NCBI GenBank assembly: GCA_037976565.1
Contig: CP137671.1
Span: 19,845,910 to 19,909,909, forward strand
DNA from: Mesocentrotus franciscanus
Taxonomy: Eukaryota; Echinodermata; Echinoidea; Camarodonta; Strongylocentrotidae
DNA length: 64,000 nucleotides
Direction: 5' to 3'
The notes under the pieces were generated by a model. The model searched no databases, had not been told where the DNA came from, and was given only the letters and a program-made list of their open reading frames with translations. Positions within the stretch are counted from its first letter, which is position 1; each line of letters opens with the position of its first letter. This document shows, in pieces, positions 56,795 through 64,000 of this stretch. A program made the translations under genes and the position numbers.

Positions 56795-57523
56795 GTTAAC
56801 ACCAATGCTAAATTCTCTTGTGGTTGTTAAATTTGATAGATTATTTGAATGTTTCCTTTATTTAAGAAAATATTGTATGGTGAGAGCTAGAAGGGTGTTA
56901 ACTCATATATATTTACACAGAGTTAATTTCCTTCTGGCTCTCAACAGATGATTATAATTGTTCCAGTAGTTAATTAATTTCAGTTCAATTCAACTTTCAA
57001 TTCATTTCCAGATGAGTGGTTTGAATCATAGAAAAGTTCTTCTAAAAAGAGTTTGCATTTAAAATCTTAAATGCACATTTTACTCATATATTGTGGAAAT
57101 GTAAACTGATCTGGTCCAAAGTATGTATCCCTTTCCAAAAGAAACCAGTAACACCAATTTAAAAAATGCAATTTCAATTTCATAAAAATAAGACAACATT
57201 TGAAGGCATGAGGTTTCTGCTGTATATTGGCATATCCATGAAAAGGGAACAGACCATTAAAAAAAGAAATAATTATGTCTTTATGAATATCATTTGCTTT
57301 ACTTCTGTCAAGTAGTATGCAGGTTTATGTTGTCCATTTCCACATAAATGAACATCTTTGTTTATATTTAAAAATCTATCTGAAATGAAAATATAACCTG
57401 AGTTACTATAGAAATGCCAATATAATGGCTGTTATATTTTAAGGACAATGATTAGTGAAATCTGAATTTTCGGAGAATTAACCATTTCTTTTTCCAAACT
57501 ATTTTCATCTTTGTCCCTTATAG

Positions 57524-57618
57524 ACAGTTAAGAAACGCAAGCCTCCAAAGCCTAGAAGCAGTGAAGACATGACTAGTCTTCCTAGCACATCAACAACTCC
57601 ACCACTCCTCATGGCTCA
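57524..57618 (+). pseudogene. THAP gene fragment, exon 3 (copy 1), cut by hAT-like insertion
   Basis: Acceptor CCCTTATAG. Encodes TVKKRKPPKPRSSEDM, then a Ser/Thr/Pro-rich stretch up to PPLLMAH, where the hAT-like element begins. No downstream exon. Confidence 0.55.
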
Positions 57619-58146
57619 CAGGGGCGGATCTAGATTTTTGCTAAAGGGGGTTTGACCCAATGACGATGCAGAGATGTTTTTCTGGCATCTACTAACACAA
57701 TGGAGACCATAAAAAGCAGTGCATGATAACTTTTTTTTAAATCAAGTAACGGTTTAATACACAGTTATATCCAGAGTTATCATGTGTTTGGTTAAGTTAC
57801 CAGGGGGGTTGACCCAATGACGATGCGGATACTGTGTGGGTCTGGACACATGATGGCGTTTTTCTATGCACATCACATTTTCACTTGGCAGCCCAACCGT
57901 CCACGAGTCCGAGCAACGTAGCGGCTGATGTTTTCCTGGCAGCTACTAACACAGTGGAGACCATAAAAAGCATTGCATGATAACGTCTTTTTAAATCAAG
58001 TAACAGTTTAATACACAGTTATATCCAGAGTTATATAGAGTTATATGGTTAAGTTACCAGGGGGTTGACCCAATGACGATGCTTGGAACACGCATATGCG
58101 TACCCTAAATAACACTGAGTGGGGTCCCCCCGTAGATCCGCCACTG
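57619..58146. mobile_element. hAT-like insertion in copy 1
   Basis: CAGGGGCGGATCTAGAT to GTAGATCCGCCACTG; same insertion as 10036-10600, with internal duplication of GACCCAATGACGATG-containing segments. Confidence 0.6.
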
Positions 58147-58945
58147 GGCTGGTACATTTTACAATACATTTTACATATTTATTGGTTTGCATGAAATCTA
58201 AATGCAAGATATTGTCTACTCAATGTGAGAGAAACAAAATTATATTTTATTCCATTTCATTTGGACACTAAGAAAAGTTAAGAAAATAATTAATTTGTGT
58301 TGTGATGTCTTTTTACACCTGTATGAAACCCTGAAAGTAGAACTATACTATATGCTAATTCAACTGTTTTGTTTAGTTTTCCAATTCTTCAAATTATGCT
58401 GACAATTTACCTGTATACATGTACTGGAATTATGATGTATAGTGATATTACTGTTTAGATCTCGACTAGTGTTTGAAAAAGGACAACATTTTGTTAATTA
58501 TTTCACGTGATATTCAACATTTGTTTATAGTAACACAACTGTAAAGTGGTCTTCAATGAGATGAACTAAATGCATTTTTTGTTGTTGTTTTGTTATGGAT
58601 TTTTGAATCCCAAAATGATGTATGAAATTGTGTAAACAATCAGAGAATCAATATCATTTTTTCTTTTCACTGTCTAGTATTAATTAAAAAAATTTAAAAA
58701 ATGTATAACATAATTTTTATGAAAAACGGTTTATAAATATTTAACTACATGTATGTAATATCATAAGTCAACTTGGGATGTATTTCAGTACCAATTGAAG
58801 AAAGTAAACAGTAATAAATTATAAAACAATATTTACATTTCGTGAAAACAAATGGTAATAATAATCGTTTCCATTGTGTCATGACTTGCATGCTTGGAAA
58901 TGGATTTATTATGGTAAATGCCGAGAAATTTCGAATACACATAGT
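58147..58945 (+). other. Non-coding interior of THAP transposon copy 1
   Basis: AT-rich, no ORF; matches 9240-10035 in reverse. Confidence 0.5.
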
Positions 58946-59338
58946 ACAGAGAGAAGGGGAAGGGATGGAGGAAAGGAGAGAGAGAGAGAAAAGAAGAGAG
59001 GGGAGAAAGACAGATTGGGAGAGAGAAAGGAGAAAGGGAGAGCGAAAGAGAGAGGGGGAGGCAGATTGGGAGAAAGGAGAAGAGAGAAAGGGAGAGGGGA
59101 GAGAGAAAGAGAGAGGGGGAGGCAGATTAGGAGAAAGAGGAGAGAGAGAGAAATTGGGAGAGAGAAATAAGAGAAAGACAGAGGGGGGACAGAATTGGGA
59201 TAGAAAGAGGAGAGAGAGGGGAGAAAGGAGGAAGAGATCGAGAGAAAGGGAGAGAGAGTGGTGAGACATTAAGAGAAAGGGGAGAGAGAGAGAGAAAGAA
59301 AGAAATAGAGGAAAAGGGTGTGATAGGAGGGGGGGGGC
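58946..59338. repeat. 390-nt polypurine tract (+ strand)
   Basis: A/G only over most of its length (GAGAGAGAGA, GGGAGAGGGG); reverse of 8899-9237 and about 50 nt longer. Arg/Glu-rich ORFs here are compositional. Confidence 0.8.
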
Positions 59339-59570
59339 AAATGGCAACAAGATGCACAAAAAGAAGTAATTGTTTGGTACAGGCAAAATATGTTTACAAA
59401 TATCAAAGCGTAATGTATCTAGGCCTTCTATAGTCTATGTCAATTTTAGTCCATAAAATATAATGAAGTGGTGTACAATCAGGAAGCTGTATTCCTGGTA
59501 CAATTAATGTCGAGATAAAGCTGTTTAAAAACATAGCAAAACAAACCAACATACACTTATCTTCCTGCAT

Positions 59571-59911
59571 GGTGCTCAGCTTACTGAAAAAAAATTCACG
59601 TCAAATATTCACGTCTGCGTGTCCCTTTTGGGAGACGCAGACGTGAATATTTGACGCAGATTTTCCAGCCGATTTTCACGTCTGCGTGTCCCTTCAGGGC
59701 CATTGAGTACAGAAAAATGAAAAAATTACCAAACAAAGGTATACGTAAATTTTTTTGATTTTCACGTCTTGGACGTAAAAGACAAGAAATTGGTTGCATA
59801 GGTATACGTCAAATTTTTAGATTTTCACGTCTTGGACGTAAAAAACGAAAAATTTGTTGCATAGGTATACGTCAAATTTTTGCGTTTGCGTGTCCCTTAG
59901 GAGCCACCATA
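59571..59911. repeat. Right terminal inverted repeat of THAP transposon copy 1
   Basis: Inverse of 54832-55262, with a shorter proximal part. Confidence 0.75.
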
Positions 59912-59917
59912 GATAAG

Positions 59918-60250
59918 AGATAAAATGAGAGTTCGTGATCTAGATCATATGACCGATTGACTGTGGGGGAAGTGCTGGGTATAAATGAGTGAAGCAGTTG
60001 CCTCACGATCTAAAGGCAAACGATAAAGATAAACAAGTGAAATTTACGGGGAGAGCCTGAAAACCTTGTTTGGGTTATCGTACATTTCATTCAATCATTC
60101 AAAGTAATAACGAAGTAATGCACAACGATGTTGTAATATAGTGGCGGGTGATCCAGGATTGCCTGAGAGCATGGGGGTCTTTTACCGGGGGAATAAGATT
60201 TGGTAATCCCGCTGGCTCTCCCATATTTGTTGAACAAAGAGGAAAAACAT
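59918..60250 (-). repeat. Diverged LRR-array intron unit next to LRR exon 1
   Basis: TGACTGTGGGGGAAGTGCTG, GAGTGAAGCAGTTGCCTCAC, GTGGCGGGTGATCCAGGATT, TTTTACCGGGGGAATAAGAT. Same order and orientation as the introns at 2-28 kb, which supports continuity of the gene. Confidence 0.55.
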
Positions 60251-60663
60251 TCCCAACATTGATATCTTGTTTTCTTTATTCTTGTCCATACACTAATGTT
60301 AATGTTCTATTAAACTAAGGAAAAATTGTGTAATTACGATTAGAGCCATTCAAGATGAAGAAAATAATTTATTTAGAAACCATCTCGCTTAAATCATGAA
60401 ATGTAACATCAAACATAGATATAAGTAATATTTGAATAAATTACTGAAATATTTCTTGTTTTTTATTTAAAAATAATATCGAGACGTTTGAAATTTACAT
60501 GTATTTTTCTAAAAACAAATCTGTTTCCCATTATTCTCCTATGCAATTCAATGTTTTGACATCCGGAAAACTATTATTCTGACTGAATATGGCATCCATT
60601 TCTTTTAAAAGATTGATGTACCAAATATACGTCAACTTGAGTATTACTCAGATCTATACTGAC
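60251..60663 (-). other. Intron sequence after LRR exon 1
   Basis: AT-rich. No array post-donor block as seen after the array exons. Nothing else recognised. Confidence 0.4.
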
Positions 60664-60819
60664 CTTGGAATCGACTGCTTTATTCGCAATCAGCGAGTAG
60701 AAGACATCATGCATAGTACTATTGATCTGCATATATCTCAGTGATCGTGATGAGCACATGAATTCAGCCAGGTCTTCTGAAGCCGTCCGTCCACATGACT
60801 TCCTAATATTAAGGTGAAC
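60664..60819 (-). CDS. LRR exon 1, next to the NACHT exon (156 bp)
   Basis: The acceptor is CCTTGTAG|GTTCAC and the donor TCCAAG|GTCAGT, phase 0 on both sides. It has 52 open codons: VHLNIRKSCGRTASEDLAEF, MCSSRSLRYMQI, HDVFYSLI. It shares the R.ASEDLAEF / HDVFYS framework with the array exons but is clearly diverged, so it is the founder or a separately maintained first LRR exon. It follows in frame after the NACHT exon (HREV|VHLN). Confidence 0.75.
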
Positions 60820-61482
60820 CTACAAGGTACATGTACACAAATAACATTGTAAGGCTAGAAACATGAACGCATGAAAATAATACCGGATTATCCTAATTAA
60901 TTAACTTCATCGATACTGATTTTTCATATGTTTTTACCGTTTTTACCATCTATATCATACTGGTTTGAACAGTATACACGTGCAAATCCAATTGGGATTC
61001 GTGATATTAAAAGTGTTATATTATTAAACAAGGTTTCAAGACGGGTTGTGCTGCAGTGACAATAAATCACAAGTCCTTTTAACATATTTAAGTCCTAATA
61101 CCCATTAACTATTGTAAATAATAATAGTAAATGTTTTCGTGTACATTGCAGTTTTCAGATTTTAAAAATTTGATCAGAGTTGAACCCATGCTAGATCATA
61201 AAAGTTGTTTTAAACATGCTTCATGATTGAATAAAAATTGATTCTATCAAGCTTCTTTTCAACATGTGGGATGTTTGTACATAATGTATTGCCTTATTAG
61301 CGCATGTCAGGATTCAAAGCATCTTTCGTATACCGGGTATATGTATCCAGTCAAGTGTTCAAACCAAACGGCGCCATCCTAAGTCTGAGAGAATGAAATT
61401 TAATTAAAATAGAAACTGCATCACTCAAAGATATCATACATAGATGAAATTGATGTTTCTACAACGACGTTACTTTCCTTAC
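60820..61482 (-). other. Intron between NACHT exon and LRR exon 1
   Basis: About 660 bp, AT-rich, no repeat or ORF. The donor on the NACHT side is GTG|GTAAGG. Confidence 0.6.
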
Positions 61483-63138
61483 CACTTCACGATGATTCAC
61501 GATGAAAATGTGCCCTGATACTGTGTGTGCCTGCATCTCCTCGGTGATCTTCAGTGTCCTGCTGGACTTCAGATGATCCGCCACTGATTTGGCCACTGCT
61601 TGGTCTTGGCTCTCGTATGCTACATCTACAATGAAGTCATCATCGATAAGGCGATTTGTTAACTCTTTTGTCTGCGCTATGAGACGAGATACGATATCCA
61701 GGCCGACCTCCTTCTCCTGGGCCGAAGTGAAGTATATTAGGTACCGGAATTCACGTGCTTCCGTTGTGATATTCGCTATAAACCTTTCGTAATCATTACG
61801 GTTTGAGTTGTAAATAGATGCAAGATACTTGCCAGATAGAAACTCCTGAAAGAGCTTATGAGTAAACTGCACAGTTAAGACTGCAGAGTGGGAATGATGT
61901 TTTTTATCTCTCCTCGAAGGAATATGCTTTTCTTTAGTAAGTACTCCAACTTTACAACCTGTATCCACAGACCCCGGACAGCTCTGAAACTCTTCTTCTC
62001 TGAACACCAACCGTCTCCCGAGAAGACCGTGTAAGGCAGCACAACCAATGTGAAGTACATGATGACGAATGTTCGAGAGATTTTCATCCAATTCTCCACC
62101 AGCATCTGCTGAGAGCACAGCGAGCTTGGAGAGGTAATGATCAACCAAAAATCGAAACATCTCATCAAATAGCTGGGAGAATGTTTGCAGCTTGGACATT
62201 GCCTCTCGGCGCTCTCCATCATACTCTTTCCACATGATGCACAGCATGGCTGTGTATATGGGGTAGGGGGCCATATTCTCTTTGATCACATCGTTGTTTA
62301 ATATGAATCTGTTCAGATCTTCAGAGGATGCTGTGTCTGGATGAAAGAACTTGGTGATGTAAGAAGATAAGTTTTCCGTAGAGAAACCTTCTACAGCAAT
62401 GAAGGCAAACACCTTTCTGAGATAGGCATTCGTCCTAATCTCATCTGATCTCCATTTCCGTGATGTGATTAGTACTGTGACTGATTGGAACAGACGATTT
62501 AGAGTGATCAGGGCGATTTGCTGATTGCTGTGAAGACCGACACCATACTCATCAAGGCCGTCCAGAACAAGAAAGACGTCGTTCGGATTTGAGAGGATGT
62601 ACTTGTCGAGCTGCTTGGCTGTGACGGGATTGTCGTCTGGGAGATATGACTTCACTACCTCTCCAACAGTCTTGTCCTTTGCCTCACGAAAGAGGACGAC
62701 AAGAACAAGTTTGAAACCTTGGTATCCTTTTCCGTGGATCCAATCCCAAGCGATCTTGGCGCAAAGAGTGGTCTTCCCCACACCACCTTCACCTTCCACC
62801 AACAAGCGTTTAGGATAGATTCCGTTGACTTCGGTTCTGAGAAGGTCGTCGTATAGAAGCGGTCTCTTGTGCTTGGTACCTTTGTCTTCTTCCATCAACG
62901 TTAGATTGGTGAAGATCCGTTCAAATTTAAGTAGAAGCTCGCTGTTCAGTGGATCGGCTTGAATCTGACAGAGGTGTATTGCCAAATACCTTTTGACATC
63001 TTCAGCGACTCTTTTGATTTCCTCCTCTGTCATTGACGGTATGTGATCACCAGCCTGACCTGTGATGAGATGGTGAAGAACGTTATCTCTAAATTGACGA
63101 AATTGACCGTGTTTAAACAGCAGCATTAACAACAAGGA
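61483..63138 (-). CDS. NACHT-domain exon of an NLR receptor (552 codons)
   Basis: Large single exon, acceptor TTTATGTTCTAG|TCC, donor GAAGTG|GTAAGG, phase 0 both sides. Residue numbers are from the first exon codon. Order: helical linker (about 1-110), Walker A GEGGVGKTT (about 116-124), Walker B VFLVLDGLDE (about 188-197), sensor 1 TVLITSRKW (about 221-229, Arg included), GFSTENLSSYITKFF (about 251-265) at the start of the helical/winged-helix part, APYPIYTAMLC (about 290-300), and FTHKLFQEFLSGKYLAS near the C-terminal helical domain. All ATP-binding motifs are intact, so it is probably functional. The protein would be a cytosolic innate-immune sensor. The start codon is not in this exon: the acceptor implies an upstream exon, where CARD/Death-type domains usually lie. 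Confidence 0.9.
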
Positions 63139-64000
63139 CTAGAACATAAAAACCATGAATCACAGAAATTTATAATCAATGAACGTTTAACTTACTTGGT
63201 AAATCTCAATTTAAATTTTCGAGCGGATCATGATCAGGGGCTGAGAAATCATTTAATTCCTAGATAGGGGCTCTCACAATGAGATATGGATTGACATTGT
63301 GCCCTGATGTCACTGCCCCAGGGAAGGGTTACTCGGTCGATGCTAGAATGTCAACATATTTGGCCAAAAAGTTGGGCTTCGGACCATATTCTATTAAGCA
63401 AATCTTGCGGTAAATGTCTTATTGAATGTACATGATCTTGTCCATTTCATAACTAAAGACTTTCACCTTTACGACGTACTCTCCTGAATCGTTATGCGTA
63501 TATTTCGTGCACTAATATCTTACATATTATGCTCTATTTCCGTCTCTTGTAGAAGGAGATTCCTCCTTAATAACTGTTAATCCATATAGATATGCAAATC
63601 CAAGGCATAAGGACCCATACGTTACCGCGTATAGTCGAGTTGAGAATAAATGTGCAATTACACCACATTTTTGGTCTGATCCAAACTCTAGTAAGGCTAA
63701 TAACTTCATTCATGTTTGTAACGGAATTATATTTGGATTAGAGGCGCGTGGAAGAAATCCCCTTGGAATTGCCACTCCACCATCCCCACCCCCCCCCTCT
63801 TTCTCTCTTTCAATGCAGTATATACAAATATTTATACCACCCTATTAATAAACGTTAAATATGTCAATGTAACTCCTACGTTAGCCTTTAAATACGGCGG
63901 TTTTGATGCTCTGTCGATCCCATGGTCGATCATCGAAACGCGGGGAATAGTTCTCTGATTGCACGAGAAGGCACAGCTTTCTGCACGCCGCCTCTATCCC
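63139..64000 (-). other. Upstream intron of the NLR gene, no N-terminal exon identified
   Basis: No death-fold exon with splice signals found. The last 120 bases (about 63890-64000) are GC-richer and open on the minus strand (AACRKLCLLVQSENYS), but no donor follows, so I do not call it. A C-run and (TC) tract lie at about 63786-63812. Confidence 0.4.

Larger units (their letters stand above)
54832..59911 (+). mobile_element. THAP-domain DNA transposon, copy 1 (non-autonomous)
   Basis: The element starts TATGGTGGCTCCTAAGGGAC and ends with the reverse complement, flanked by the 6-bp direct repeat GATAAG (54826-54831 and 59912-59917). Length is 5080 bp. The TIRs are about 340-430 bp with ACGTC/GACGT-rich subrepeats. 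The interior carries exons 1-3 of a THAP gene fragment, a hAT-like insertion and a purine-rich tract, in the same order as copy 2. It inserted in LRR-array intron sequence: the flanks 54780-54826 and 59918 onward continue the unit. No transposase catalytic domain. Confidence 0.85.
1936..63138 (-). other. Candidate NLR receptor gene, partial (NACHT plus multi-exon LRR)
   Basis: This entry is the proposed gene span. The minus-strand order is the NACHT exon (61483-63138), LRR exon 1 (60664-60819), then array exons at 28533, 26524, 25033, 23027, 21590, 19589, 5121, 3737, 2645 and 1936. Every boundary seen is GT-AG and phase 0. NLR proteins are cytosolic sensors: the NACHT ATPase drives oligomerisation and the LRRs bind ligand or hold the protein inactive. 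The 30-kb gap between LRR exon 1 and the array is filled by transposons, but remnants of the same intron in the same orientation link both sides. No N-terminal effector exon and no terminal exon with a stop codon were found. The array could instead be the remains of a neighbouring paralogue that lost its NACHT exon. Transcript evidence would settle this. Confidence 0.55.

Noticed and set aside
58745..59386. 213-codon minus-strand ORF and overlapping plus-strand ORFs
   Set aside because: Same polypurine/polypyrimidine tract in the second THAP transposon copy; no domain, sequence purely compositional.
61875..62222. 115-codon minus-strand ORF and plus-strand ORFs inside the NACHT exon
   Set aside because: Alternative frames of a strong, motif-supported coding exon.

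Overview
The window is intron-rich, AT-rich animal DNA without operons or bacterial-style genes, apart from one small GC-rich island. The only clear host gene is a large NLR (NACHT-LRR) innate-immune receptor on the minus strand. Its NACHT exon is at 61483-63138. Its leucine-rich-repeat part is split into many small duplicated exons, as in the expanded NLR families of sea urchins and other invertebrate deuterostomes. Together with the mix of transposons (THAP-bearing DNA elements, Harbinger-like, Helentron-like, Tx1-like, CR1/L2-like and RTE-like LINEs), this suggests an echinoderm, most likely a sea urchin. The species assignment is an inference.

Layout. At 1-1030 there is a decayed L1/Tx1-type LINE tail. 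Four LRR exons with intact reading frames lie at 1936-5285. At 5.4-19.0 kb there is a stack of insertions: a TTAA-flanked MITE, a CR1/L2 fragment, an outer inverted-repeat element, a THAP-domain transposon inside it with a 6-bp target duplication, and a 5.4-kb element with roughly 0.9-kb inverted ends inside that. At 19.6-28.7 kb there are six more LRR exons that alternate between two types in a dimeric repeat of about 3.45-3.5 kb. At 30.9-36.9 kb there is a minus-strand LINE carrying a Harbinger-like element (itself carrying another element) and a hAT-type MITE. At 37-38.5 kb there are remnants of the LRR-array intron. At 39-45.5 kb two tandem Helitron/Helentron-like elements lie head to tail, the first interrupted by an RTE-like LINE; further copies lie on the opposite strand at 48.6-54.3 kb. 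A 290-bp GC-rich island of unknown origin lies at 48955-49245. A second copy of the THAP transposon lies at 54832-59911. The first LRR exon (60664-60819) and the NACHT exon follow.

How it fits together. The NACHT exon ends at a phase-0 donor. The next exon and all ten array exons also begin and end in phase 0 with GT-AG boundaries, so they can be joined in any number without shifting the frame. The array seems to have grown by unequal exchange of two-exon units and to have been spread out, and locally damaged, by transposons. Remnants of the same intron, in the same orientation, at 37, 38, 45.5, 48.2, 54.3 and 60 kb connect the array to the NACHT exon. Even so, one functional transcript over more than 60 kb is an inference. 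The 5' end (any CARD/Death-type domain, promoter) and the 3' terminal exon were not found.
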